Positions 23,801 through 34,182 of a DNA stretch of 64,000 nt are shown here, in pieces. The notes under the pieces were generated by a model. That model made no database searches. It saw nothing but the letters and a program-made list of their open reading frames with translations, and had not been told where the DNA came from. A program made the position numbers and the translations under genes. Source of the DNA: Undaria pinnatifida (lineage: Eukaryota; Sar; Phaeophyceae; Laminariales; Alariaceae); NCBI GenBank assembly GCA_012845835.1, contig JABAKD010000011.1:11785865-11849864 (forward strand), given 5' to 3'. How positions within the stretch are numbered: the first letter of the stretch is position 1; every line of letters begins with the position of its first letter.

Positions 23801-24571
23801 AGTTCTAATACTAGAACAAAGATACCCGTAAAGTTATTATATTAGCCGATAACAGTTGGACGCGAGTCGACCAGGGAAAAAAACGCTGGATTATTCTCGC
23901 GATAAAAACGAAAACACATACCGTAGTGGGGAGGGGGCAAGAGGGCCCGCTATGTGACCCCGGGTCTGAGTTACTACTGGGAGGGAGGGCGAGAATAGTG
24001 CGAGCATATTAAATAGGATAAAGCAAAAACAGGAAAAAAAAATAGCCAATAGTTCCACACGCGAGGAGCTCAACCGGTCACAAACACTTGGTCCAAAATG
24101 TACAAAGCCTACGGCGGGATGATTCACACCGAACAGATCAGATACGCATTTGCGTGATCTAGATATTTCGGGGCAGGTACGTCTCTGAGTTGTATGATCT
24201 GCACGATCTACATCATCCTTCCCGGGCGGGATCTGTACCATACGGCTCTTGTGCACCTGTTTACCGGGTGGGATCTGTGTGGCACGGCTCTTATACAACA
24301 TCTCATACCGGCAAAATATTGGATCTACATGATTCGATTCGATCACCATTGCGCCCCAAACACCTCCTCGTGCGACCATGTAAAACCTCAGGTGCCGGAA
24401 ACTCGAGGGAAAACTCTGGAAGAAATTGCCGCCGATCTCGGCTCTTCGTCGCCCCCCGACCTGCCCGGCCCGAGGGGTTCAGTCAACGGGAGCGGAATGG
24501 GCGGGCCTCGACACGTCCCATTGGCTGATGCGGAGCAGGAGGACTTCTGTGATGCTGACACTGTCATGTAA
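14838..24571 (+). CDS. MFS sugar/polyol porter, ten exons
   Basis: Exons are 14838-15167, 16195-16502, 17978-18161, 19724-19793, 20462-20562, 21236-21276, 21689-21778, 22123-22300, 22984-23160 and 24392-24571. All nine introns are GT-AG, phases agree and the sum is 552 codons plus TAA. The protein is a 12-helix sugar porter. TM1 carries GYDVGVMSGA; the loop after TM2 carries DRLGRK (133-138). The family signature GRIVTGVGVG runs to ELAPPDIRG (167-196). PESPRW is at 253-258, QQASG follows in exon 5, DRIGRR spans exons 7 and 8, and PETRGKT is at 495-501. The N-terminus holds a Gly run. The closest relatives I recall are plant polyol/monosaccharide transporters, so proton-coupled uptake of a polyol or hexose at the plasma membrane is likely; substrate is inferred. 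Introns are full of tandem repeats, and the last exon is itself part of a repeat array. Confidence 0.92.
15203..15388. mobile_element. MITE R4, about 186 bp
   Basis: The ends are inverted repeats of about 24 bp: AGTAGTGGTCCCTCTATTGT at the left and the complement of AGTAGTGGCCCCTCCATAGT at the right, both continuing into GCCGGT. There is no coding capacity. Related copies are at 51560-51725 and, in part, at 5651-6893. It lies in transporter intron 1. Confidence 0.75.
15575..15862. repeat. Degenerate minisatellite in transporter intron 1
   Basis: A unit of about 60 bp containing TCTGGAATTGCTGGTCGTTAG and GTATGTTGGA recurs four to five times with drift. It fills the second half of intron 1. 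Confidence 0.75.
17080..17970. repeat. Degenerate GTGTCGTGTTTAATG array in transporter intron 2
   Basis: GTGTCGTGTTTAATG-like words recur dozens of times at irregular spacing and run up to the intron's acceptor at 17977. GT-rich frames on the plus strand here are by-products. Confidence 0.8.
18945..19440. repeat. Degenerate array in transporter intron 3
   Basis: Blocks of CCCCCTTCTGTT, GTTGCATGCACA and GTGTCGTG recur, and GGCGGTAGCGTTCTGTGTTT appears twice (about 18970 and 19390). Within it, GGGTTAGGTGTTGGTCGA at 19355-19372 resembles the real acceptor and start of exon 4 at 19715-19734. Confidence 0.65.
21535..21640. repeat. (GACCC)n pentanucleotide satellite
   Basis: About 20 nearly perfect copies of CCCGA lie in transporter intron 6, some 50 bp before the acceptor of exon 7. 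The Arg-Pro-Asp and Gly-Arg-Val frames are artefacts. Confidence 0.97.
21885..22040 (+). mobile_element. LINE 3'-end fragment in transporter intron 7
   Basis: It encodes a diverged version of the LINE C-terminus (SRKGGVVNGHITK) and continues into a C-rich tail, as at 1815-1935 and 61900-62045. Similarity may begin as early as GACATATAT near 21893. Same orientation as the transporter gene. Confidence 0.65.
22420..22983 (+). repeat. Two decoy copies of intron end plus start of exon 9
   Basis: Transporter exon 9 starts at 22984 with ATATTCC, continuing into GCGATGTCCGTCGTCATCTG. Similar stretches start at 22538 and 22744, each right after an AG. They keep CGATGTCCGTCGT and a CTGCGTGAAC-like word, then decay. 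The intronic sequence before each start (CGCGAAC, AACCCAGAA, a pyrimidine tract) is also shared. Unit spacing is 206 and 240 bp. The second copy has an in-frame TAG. Confidence 0.85.
23540..24310. repeat. Two clusters of a 50-bp unit in transporter intron 9
   Basis: GTTTACCGGGTGGGATCTGT with a following CACGGCTCTTATAC occurs at 24203-24300 in two to three copies. Diverged copies (TTTGCCGGGTGGGGTCTGTA, GACACGGCTCTAACGC) lie at 23550-23632. The second copy of the repeat at 4262-4450 lies between them, at 23692-23850. Confidence 0.65.
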
Positions 24572-25000
24572 CGGCCTGCTTTGTACAGCGCTGCCTGCTT
24601 GTAGAGTTGGGCGGGCCTCGGCGTTCCCATTGGCTGGCGAGGAGGAGGAGGAGGAGGAGGAGGAGGAGGAGGAGGAGGAGGAGGAGGAGGAGAAGGAGGA
24701 GGAGGAGGAGGAGAAGGTCTGCTGGAACGGTCGTCATGTCACACTGCCTCCTTGCCCTCGTGACGCGGGGCCGGCCTCGACGTGTTTCATTGGCTGACGA
24801 GATCTACTGCGTGTAACCTCGTCGTTTTCGATTGGCGGACGAGTAGAAGGTCCACTGGAACGATCGGCATGTAACTGCCTTCTTGTGGAGTAGGGCGGCC
24901 CTCGCCATGGCCCGTTGGCTCACGAGAAGAAGGAGGAAGTCTGCTGATTCGGTAGTGTGATAGCTGGCTGCTTGTAGAGTGGACCTTGCGTCAAACCGCG
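24499..25000 (+). repeat. Tandem array containing the last codons of the transporter
   Basis: The unit starts GGGCGGGCCTCG, followed by CCATTGGCTGA. The first copy (24499) codes for the end of the protein, including the stop. Further copies start at about 24609, 24767, 24829 (partial) and 24893. The region after the stop (GGCCTGC, CTTGTAGAG) is also repeated. In the second unit a GAGGAG word has expanded into a (GGA)n tract at 24643-24715. Confidence 0.85.
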
Positions 25001-27540
25001 GTACTGTTGTTCTACTATATACTGTAGCCATGTTTTCGGCGGCTTTAGTTTGAAAAATTTGCTTTGGAGAGGTTTACGATTTTGAACGAGACTGGCGTAT
25101 TTGCGGTTTGTTGTTGCGCGATAAGCAAGCAGCTAGTTGTGTGATACCTGGCGCGAGGGTGTGTATCGTTATTCGGTGCGCGGTTTGGTAGGTGAGCAAC
25201 GAACAGCTTCCGGTGTTCGGGTGTTGAGAGCGTTTTGTTTATTTTATTTTTATCCCCCGGCGTACTGGTCAAGTCGACCGAGCAGGCTGGAGTTCTTTCC
25301 TGGGACAGCACTGCCACAGCCAGCTGTGTCGACGAGTGTGCCGATATACATCGGCTGTAGAACGTCAGTAACACAGAGGTATTGCCGAGGCGTACGGAGG
25401 CATGGGTATGTCGAGCCACTTCCGTTTAGTTTTGTCTCTTTGTTCGGCTTACGGCCGGGGGCGCGGAGGGGGGGGTGGAGGGGCAGCATGACAAGAAGGC
25501 CAAAGAGTTAACGTGTGACCTCAACTCGTTGTCGGGGGGATAAACAGGGAATAGCTTTGTCAAAGATAAAACTAAGAAATTCATCAGTGAGTTCTACCGA
25601 TTAGGTCGATACCCAACTTAAGGTGCGTGATAATTGGTCGCGGATTTTGCTCATTTTTTTTCTTGTACATGTACGCACTGGTAGGAAATGGTCGACATTA
25701 GGCTGTCGACGCAGGAACGAGCCGAGTGTGCTGGGGGGCCTTGTGTTTTGTGTCTGCCTTGTTTTTGTAGCTACGTAGTTTGGTCGAACTTTTGTTTGTA
25801 CCGGTATAGGTATACAGTACACAGAAATGTAACTTTGTCAACAGCTAAGATGGCGAATTTTGTTCCTTTCGGTCGTGAATTTAATTCTCCCCCATGCACA
25901 AGAAGCGCGTGTGTGATTTTGTTTTAATACGAAGTTCAAGCGATACCTCAGCTGTGAGGTCGAGGGTATAGTGGGAACTCGTGTTTGTGAGCTGCATGTT
26001 GTAGCACGCGCCACGGGGTGTATACGTCCACATGAAGGATGTCTTTGTGAGGTGTGTATGGGTTGCTCCCGCATAGTATTTTGAAGGGAAAATGTGTCAG
26101 GGGAATGGGGGCGCAACGCGGTGGAATTCAACCCGTTTCAGCACAGCGTATCATTGGAGGCCCACAGCCTATACCTAGCCCGCATACATGTCGTTTGCCC
26201 TGTGCCATGAGTTTTCCTGCAGAATATACGTGTATCCTGGCTGATCGTATAGCATCGTTGTCTGTGGATGGACTGCAAGGATACGAGTAAGAACTTAAGT
26301 GTAACCTCTCGTAAAACTGTATCCACGCTTCTGGGTAACAGCGCTTGGAAGTAGTGAGTGGTTGTTCTGGCAGGGAGAAGAGGTGAAAGGGTTCAAATTG
26401 TCTTGCATCAGCAGAAAGGACCCACCATTCTCCGAGAGGGACTAAGAGTTGTGTACCAGTGTTGCGAAACCGCGGTGTGGGCGACTAAACACCCCGTTTT
26501 CCGCGGTCTACCATCGTTGTGGTGGTGTTGCCTCTGAACAAGCCCGCCTCTTGAGCAATTTTTCGCCACTACTATTCATTGCTCTCGTTCGTCGTGTACC
26601 GGCAGTGACACGATATACCGATGCCACACATCGCGCTGTCGCCGTGGCGTTTGCTGATCAGGTACCTAGTATCTCATGCTCGTACCTCGACCTAGTTAAG
26701 ATGTTGTCCAATCGATAAAAGGCGGCCCTCCCGAGACTAGAATAGCTGCATCAACGGTCGAGACGGGCGAGTGGGGGCGGGGGGAGGACATTTTAAGGTA
26801 TACTGGTATTCCCTATAATACAATACCAGACACTTGTACCAGATATATTGGATCCACGCGTAAACGTCATGGCTACAGGCACGCGCCCTCGCGCGTACCG
26901 TGTGCAATAGATAAATGTGTTATTTTAAACGCACGAGAAAGGCATTTTTGAGCGCGTCAACTCCTATTTTCGCGATAATACACTAGGTTTAGCGTAGGAG
27001 AGCGGTCAATCAAGAGTCCTAACCGTGTTTTCCCAAAGGCTCTGTTCTGGCCGTACGTAGTATGTAAATTGACAGATGCACACGCCTTGGCAACATAACA
27101 TCGTTTTCTTCCTCGCGCCAGGATATTCTCGCTTGCGTCCTTTGCGCTTGCTCATTACCGCCCTGTTTCCTCGCCTGCACACTTCTCTCTTTTTTTTTCT
27201 CGTTTGCTCGCTACCCCGGGCCTCTTTGGGAGAGGCGCAGAAACCTCGGGAAGCGTGCCCTTGGAACCCCGATGTCGTTATGGCCTACCAGTAGAGGAGT
27301 GGATGACCCCTCAACTCTCAGGTCAGAGTCAGAGACACTGCTGTAGCACCCGGGCTATTAAAAGGTGATCACCCACCACGTGACACACTCACGGAGGCAA
27401 AAAAACAACTGTATTATTAGCTGAAGAGAACCGACTGCTGCTGTTGTTGGTTGAGCGATTGCTGCGTGCGATGTTCTACAGCACCAACCACCAGCAATCC
27501 GTTACAGCAATAATATGTGTACCCCGCGACCAATGCTACA
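25001..27540. other. Intergenic stretch without a recognisable gene
   Basis: Only short overlapping frames with no domain signal and no coherent exon borders. A few CCTGGTATAC-type words recur. I see nothing that supports a gene. Confidence 0.5.
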
Positions 27541-27905
27541 GTTGGGGGGGGTATGTTGTTTTTGGGGCCTTTCTTGGCAGTGGCTCAGGGTCACTCGGCG
27601 AGTGACCCGACCCTGTTCCATGCGGTCATAGGGCTTTCGTGCTGATTTGATTTTTGATATGAATCCCCTACGGGATGGTTACCCCTATAGTCTATATTAT
27701 TAATAGATTAATCGATTAATACATGCTGCGGCCAAGGAAATCGCCTAACAACGTGTTTTTGTCAGTGAGGTGCAGAGGCACTCGTGCTATCAATACTAAT
27801 ACTAATACTAATACTAATACTAATACTAATACCGCGGAAGACCCGCCAGTGGAAATTGGGGGTACCCCCCTGCCGCAGCCTTGATCCCGCCGCAGGACAA
27901 TATCC
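27541..27905. mobile_element. MITE R3 copy with internal microsatellite
   Basis: The ends CAATGCTACAGTTGGGGGGG and CCTGCCGCAGCCTTGATCC are diverged inverted repeats. The interior matches the copy at 33745-34017 (GGCAGTGGCTC, GGTCACTCG, GTGAGGTGCAGAGGCACTCG). An (ATACTA)n microsatellite at about 27792-27832 has grown inside this copy. Confidence 0.65.
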
Positions 27906-28870
27906 ATCCACTCGTGAAACCCGGGGATGTGTCCAGACTGTCCCCTGACTACCATAACGCACGCACACACCTACACCTACCAAAACGACCGCCCTTCTCC
28001 TAATATCCCGCTCCCTGCGTGCGCAATCAACAGAATACCACCTCCTCGCTATTCGCTACCATTTATTTTCCGAGAGAGCTTGTGTACCTGTCACAGTATT
28101 CCGAGTTGGGGATGCGTGGTTGGTCGGTGTTGGGAAGCGTGCCCCTCATGGGTCCCGGTGTCTTTGGTTGGTCTCTCCTCATGGCTCGCTGGCTAGGCTC
28201 AAAGCTTATTATGCATTATTTCCCTAAATTGAGTGCTAAAAGACAGACATAACAGGGCTAGGCAGGGTAGGGCAGGGTAGTGCAGGGTAGTGCAGGGTAG
28301 TGAGATGAGGGGCGTTCTGCTTGTCCCATCATCGTCACCTACATTATCGCCCATCTATGATGACCTTGACGTGAGTGGGACATCTAATGAATTTAACATC
28401 ACGTGGTTTCACCTCAACCATGACATGGTTTCACGTCGAATCTATAAACTATCCTTCTACGGAGACTCCATTACATGAGGCCACCGTGAATAGCCGTAGA
28501 TGCAGATCACGTGGCAATCAAAGGATGTCAACAAAACATCCAGAATTGAACAGGGGATCGAAGATGCGGCTATTCGAAACAAACGAAAATGAGGCTATAG
28601 ATTCCCCCACACCTCGTAACAATGAGGCTAAAATGCCTCATTGCAAAATATACAACCCTATGATGGAGCTCACAACCGTGAGAGCTCGAGAAAGGGTATG
28701 TACCTACGGCAAACCAGTAACGATCGGCCTACGAACACACGAAGGGCGAGGCCGCTGAGCGCAAGGATGCAAAGGGAGACAAGAGGAAGGTATAGATGCG
28801 GAAACGATACCAGAAGGGAAGAAGGGAATACGTGTCACGCTGTGAAGGCCAGAAAAATGTAGGACCTGAA
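27906..28870. other. Intergenic stretch with a 10-bp minisatellite
   Basis: Around 28256-28303 the word GGGTAGTGCA recurs five times. The rest has no recognisable gene. Confidence 0.55.
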
Positions 28871-30836
28871 GCGTAGTGCCGAAGGGGCGGGCGGTCGGGC
28901 CATTTGCCGAATCCCCCATGCCCTTCTCCACCCCGACGTGTTACCAAAGAGCCGCCTTGCTCCGGTCTGCGCCGATCCCGCCCATACCACAGCCCACCTC
29001 CTGCACGCTTCTGACCACACTCGACCCAACAGAGCCACTGTGCTCGGGTTCCGTCTTTGCCGCCGAAGGTCACCGACTGGCGATGTTGCCTACGGACTCG
29101 AGGATAGCAGCCATTCCCTCCATCTGGTTAGGTTGGCTTCCTCGACATCGTCACCGATCTATCCCCGACACCGCCGACCATCTGGAGATAGCAGCCGCCC
29201 TCCTCACGGGCTGGTTAGTCCTCCTTTCGACAAACGTTGGAGCCCCTACCGCCCCCTTTTCGCGGCTACCCTGGCCCGAACCATCCCGCCTTTGCCAGGC
29301 CCCCAACGGTACCTCCCGGCCAGCTTTTCAGTTTACCCACAAGCGTACCTTGGCCAACGAAGACTTTTCCGTCTTCCCTAACCATAACAAACCCACGGTT
29401 TACCGATCACGACCAAGCTCTTTAGCTACCCCCCCCAATAACCGGATCCAAACCATCAACGACCCTTCGGCCTTCCTCGACGACACAACCACGGACGACC
29501 TTCCCAACCACGGTTCACCGGCGCTCGCGCGCCACTCCTTCCGTCTACACCGCCTTTCTCATATCCACCTTGGTTCGCCACCACGGCGTTCTATTCCCCA
29601 GTGGGTTATTTTTTTTCTTGCGGTACGTGTCCTTCTTTTCCAACCATCGACTGTTTCTGTTTCCGTTGCCAGTGTAAGGTTAAAGGTGGGGACACAGAGG
29701 GCCCCCTGCAGGTCTGCCAATTGAGCAGGTCTTCGGAGAGTACTCACTTTCTTTCTCTTCGTAGAGACGTAGCTTTATTCGATTCCACCAGAGCCCCGGA
29801 TAGCTTCTGAGATCGGAGGCAAGTGCCTCCGATCTATTTCCTAACTTTCCCGAATATAAAACGCCAACCTTATCATGCGAAGCCCATCCAAATGATCTCA
29901 AATTCGAATAATCACAGGCCTTTCGAGGCCGTATCTTAACACTAGCCCACCCTGACGAGTCGCATATGCAGAAATATGGGATTTGGGAAAACTCCGGTTC
30001 TACGAACTAGACCATGAGTCGAAGATGCGGCTCCTCAAAACCCACTCCCCACACCTCTAACGGTCTGGCTATGGAACCAGGAACACGCGAAGAAAAGCAG
30101 TTGAAAGAAACGCAGACCCTACACACAAGGCAAAAGTCACCCATCAAAAACCTGCCGCGTGCCGCCGGTGTGGCAGGGGGGGGGCAGAAAAGGCTCTAGA
30201 AACTGCCGCATACCGCCGGTGTGGCGGGGGGGGGCAGGAAAGGCTTTACGGCAAACCAAACACAGAAAAGGTACTAAGGGGAGGCGAGCCCTCGTCGATA
30301 TGGAGGGGGACACAGGCACTAACACAAGGGAGAAGTCATGCGAAAAACCTCCAGGGGGCCATCGGCATGGCGGGGGGTTAGACGAGGAAACGACAAATAC
30401 CCGGGATGGAAGGTGGCAACACCTACAGCCCCGCGAGGGGGGGAAGTGTTTAGTCGAAAAAACAAAGTACAACAAATACAACACACAAAAGATAAAAGAT
30501 TACACACGGTCCCGTACATAGCCCTGTACCACGTTACGCGCGAACAGGGTACCCTGGTCGCCCCCCGGCTCTGGGCTGAGAAGGGCGTCGGCATGGCGAA
30601 ATTGAACAATGACGAAAAAGCGACAGCCCTGCGCCTCAGATAGCGGCTTTTTACCCGAACTCTGGCCCGGCACTGAGCAGGGGGTTCGTCAGGACAAAAA
30701 TAAAAAAATAGTGGAAAGAACCGCCCCAAAACCCGACGAAGACTCTCAGGACACTACGAACAACCCAAAGACAAAGACTCAAACCTCATAACCCCAAAAA
30801 ATGAAGAACTATCGAGGAGCGGGGGCGGCTTGAAAG
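28870..30836. other. Repeat-derived stretch next to the retroelement fossil
   Basis: This region is C-rich, with overlapping open frames that show no domain. A 39-bp word with an internal GGCCTTTCGAGGCC hairpin at 29899-29938 recurs at 31842-31881 on the other side of the fossil. A near-duplicate of about 50 bp with CGCCGGTGTGGC lies at 30150-30250. A perfect 12-bp palindrome is at 29810-29835. It may be the flank of the same old element, but no long terminal repeat is certain. Confidence 0.4.
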
Positions 30837-31835
30837 TCAACTGGCCGCGGCCGCGCCTCGAGATTCGTCTACGTTACGTTGGATTCCCCGAGGAAACGCA
30901 CTGGCGATGTGAACTTGCAGGCACAAAGAGCCTCGTACGGCTCCTGTCGAAGTCGTGTAGCGCGCCGGGGGAAGAGGAAGTTTAATCGGTCCCGGGTCGT
31001 CCAGAAAGCGGACCAGGTATACCTTGGCCTCGGTAGTGCTCGCGCTGATTTTTTTAAGCCACCATAACCCATCGTCTCCCTTGTACCAAACGTGGGCTCC
31101 CTTAGGAAGTAATGTGTCGTGGTAGCGACCCGAGCCAATCGGCGCGGGGAACACAGGCGTAGCCCGGCGCTAGGAAACGTTCCTCTTGTTGCGGGATAGC
31201 TCGCGCTGTGCCACCCCGATCCGCATTCGGCGGGAGAGGCGGTTGATTTGGCGGTGCTGGTCCGGGGTTCCGGCCCAATAACGCAAGATGTGGGAGCGGG
31301 AGAGGTAGAGGTCCATTTATTTCCCGCTCCCAGGAACGTTAGGAGAGTCTCGCCCAATGCGTCTTGTATAGCACCGCGATGACGCCACCTCGCCCCCGTA
31401 CCGACTGATGACCAGTGATCTGCTTCACCTCCAGCCGTTGGAGGGGGTTCGAAACGTCGTCATGAGTGACGTGGTACGGCGGGGACTTCTTGGAAAAACT
31501 GTTGACCACGTACTGCGTCAGCCCCGCCGGTAGGTATTTGGGCATGTCCCCGCTGTCGTGGGGGTTGGCGCAGGGTTTGCAGCGCTCGATGGCCACACGC
31601 CGACGAGCGTCCGAACCGGGCAGGTCGGAAGGGAGATCCGAATAGAGGAGGTTCCTCTCGAGCGGCGAACCGTCCGGGGTCTCGGCGGCGAAGCAGGAAC
31701 CGACTGTCAGGATCTTGTACGGATCCGTCCAGTTAAGCGCGAGTTTGGCCTTGAGTACCTTGGCGTCGGTTTTCGCTTTCACACCCTGGCGGATGGATGG
31801 TAGAGGCAGATTTGTACACCCATGTCCAACCACCC
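30837..31835 (-). mobile_element. Fossil Ty3/gypsy-type LTR retroelement, 3' pol end
   Basis: The minus strand carries the C-terminal part of an integrase region followed by a chromodomain-like segment. Recognisable are KAKLALNWTDPYKIL, a DLPSDLPGSD stretch, the conserved RCKPCANPHD, then GHQSVRGRGGVIAVLYKTHW and a later WWLKKISA / VRFLDDPGP segment. This pattern is common in stramenopile gypsy elements. Only the 3' end of pol is seen; gag, protease, reverse transcriptase and clear LTRs are not. It is broken, with at least two visible breaks, and looks moderately old. Confidence 0.75.
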
Positions 31836-32842
31836 ACAGCGCAAATTCGGATAATTACAGGCCTTTCGAGGCCGTATCTTGACGCCGGTGAACACCGAAC
31901 TGTTCCCCTCCAATCCCGGAGAGCACTCCATTACAATCCGGGGAGAGTTTGACATTATTTCCGTGAAGCCAGAGAGATTTAATGCAGCATGCAGACTTCT
32001 TAACGAAACTACTCTCCGGGTTGACGTTTTGTCTTCATCGGGATGTTATTATTTTCTGGTGAATACTTGATGCAATTTTTAGGGGGTAAGCTATTATATC
32101 GTATAGAATAGGGGTTTATTTTGTCGTTATTTTTTTTCGGGCAATTGAGGTTCGTGGTTCGAGATTGTCTTGAGTTTAATGTGTCGCGAGAAATGTCGTT
32201 TGAGACATGACAGGATAGTGAGTGTAAGACGGAATTTTCGGGATTGTTTGATACCTGGGACATACTTCTATCAGTACACTGACAGAAAAAAATATATAAA
32301 ACGAATTAAAAAACAAAAATTAATTTTTTCCAAAACGAAATCCGAACTAATGATGAATAAAAAAGCAATAATAGTCTAATGATAAATTTCTCAAAACTAA
32401 AAATCAAATACCCGTACTACTAGCTGTGTCGTACGTAGTACTACTCGTGTACAAGTACTCAAAATCAATTTTGCCAACGAAAGTCAAGTCCAAAAAAAAA
32501 AACAGTAAAACCTTAAACCAACAACAACAGCACCTGTCTCCCTGCGAGGGTGTAAGGTGACGGGGCAATTTGCTGGTGCACAATGCTTTGCCACGACGAG
32601 ATGAGACCCCCCACCCCGTCCTCCAACCCCCCCGTCCAATCCCCCCACCGGTCATACGATTACGATATTCGAACTAAACTGGTGGTGCTTTCTACAACCG
32701 ACGCGAGCTACGATAGAAGTAGCAGTTTTGGTGCGACATGAAAAAAAAAGCTTTCTGAATGACGGGACTCAGAAGGCCTTAATTAAGCCAAAACACGTCG
32801 GAAATGGGTCATTTTTTTTTGCATGACGATTTTTCGTTGTGT

Positions 32843-32958
32843 GCCAAAAGGCTATGGGATTTTTCATCTCCGGTACGCAGGCAGTCTTGACTTTTCTCCG
32901 AAAATCAGTTTCTGGGCGAGGTTCTTACCTCAGAAGCAAAAAGTGGTGCACCTCTTTC
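32843..32958 (+). repeat. Dispersed repeat, partner of 35225-35345
   Basis: GGGATTTTTCATC, CTTGACTTTTCTC and AAAGTGGTGCAC occur here in the same order as in the reverse complement of 35225-35345. It is about 115 bp and non-coding. Confidence 0.65.
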
Positions 32959-33126
32959 GTAGAACGCGTCAGCCCACAAAAAGCCACAAAGGGTGCCCTG
33001 AGATTTGTCCTTCTCAAAAACGGTTTTTTTATACACGCAGTTTCCGCTCACTGATTAATATTATAAGGATACCGGGGTGACTTCTTTTCAAGATCGACTT
33101 GGAGAAAGTCGTAGCAGTTTTTTTTT

Positions 33127-33470
33127 TAATTTTGGTGGATGGCGGGATTCGAACCCGCGACCCCAAAACCCATGGTCTGTCTATACGACGCCATTTGTCA
33201 AGGGATTAGAGGGTAATAATCCGTTTGGCTACGCGTGCAAAAGAAGGTTAACCAGTCACTTGCCCAAAGCAAGCCTTACAACACTCGGCAGGGTAGCAGT
33301 TCGGCCGGATATACGGGCGGACATGCCAATGTCCACTCGGTGTCATTTCCTGGGGATACCAGGGAGAGTATTTTTCAAGTTTTACGTGGGAAAAGTCGCA
33401 AGTTTAGTAGTGGTGGATGGCGGAATTCGAATGCACGGCCCAAATAGCCTACCCAAACTAAGCCTTTTAC
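33127..33470 (-). mobile_element. tRNA-related SINE-like repeat, dimeric
   Basis: On the minus strand, GGGTTCGAATCCCGCCATCC is a perfect box B / T-arm. Upstream, ACTGGTTAACC fits a box A. A second, decayed T-arm-like word lies about 275 bp away near 33420, so the copy is a head-to-tail dimer. The same arrangement occurs on the plus strand at 44105-44495. The acceptor stem does not close, so this is not a working tRNA gene. Confidence 0.65.
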
Positions 33471-33524
33471 ATATACCGAAGTAATTGATTAATAACATCT
33501 CCGTGTTAACCCTGGTACAAGCTA

Positions 33525-33650
33525 GTTCCAAGAGGAGTCGCCGACCTCTCTATAGGCACACACAGTAACACGCGAGATCGGCGTATCACACCCAGAGCTT
33601 GCAAGGATGCGAGTTTCGCACGAAATATTCGGATCTAATAGCTGTATTCT
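33525..33650 (-). mobile_element. Partial R1 repeat
   Basis: GAGGAGTCGCCGACCT, then CGCGAGATCGG, CAGAGCTTGCAAGG and CGAGTTTCG appear in the same order as in the reversed R1 copy at 6425-6690, but shorter and diverged. Confidence 0.6.
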
Positions 33651-33744
33651 AGTAACTATTTGAATGCTTGACGAATATAGATAGATATGTTGTTTCAGCT
33701 ATTATTAGTAGCTGCCGTCGATGATCAAATAACATACATCAACA

Positions 33745-34017
33745 GACCCAGGCTACGGTAGGGGGGTCCCTTTTTGGGCCTTGAATTTCAGTGGCTAGGG
33801 GTCACTCGCGCGAGTAACCCCTTTGTTATTTTGCGATCTTAGGTTTTCTTCATGTTTTATATTGACGAAATCGATCCGCAATGCAAAGGTAATCTAAGCT
33901 GCTCCAATACAAGTGGCTAAACCCTTTTCATCCGTGAGGTACAGAGTCACTCGTGCGAGTGGCTCAAACACACCAGTGAAAACGGGGGGACCCCCCCTAC
34001 CGTAGCCTTGGTCAACA
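33745..34017. mobile_element. MITE R3, about 270 bp, with matching termini
   Basis: The left end AGGCTACGGTAGGGGGGTCC and the right end, the complement of AGGCTACGGTAGGGGGGGTC, are near-perfect inverted repeats. Interior inverted words GTCACTCGCGCGAG and GTCACTCGTGCGAG add a second level of symmetry. Non-coding. A diverged copy is at 27541-27905. Confidence 0.8.
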
Positions 34018-34182
34018 CTGGAGTGCCGTGTATTATGTGCGTCGGGAAAGAAGAGGAAGACGGGGTTGACGATGCCAGTCAATGTTGAAGTCATTGCGGA
34101 AAGGTACATAGAAGCGGTGCTATCTATGCTGGATGGCATGATAATTGTGCTGGGAAGGTCCAATAATGGATGTTGTATGCTG

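Noticed and set aside
28876-29724. Plus-strand frame of 282 codons
   Set aside because: Pro/Ser/Arg-rich composition from C-rich DNA, overlapped by other open frames. No domain, and next to a retroelement fossil.
33135-33160. Apparent tRNA gene (perfect T-arm GGTTCGAATCC)
   Set aside because: The matching acceptor and anticodon arms do not form. The word is repeated in two dimeric copies, so it is a SINE-like repeat.
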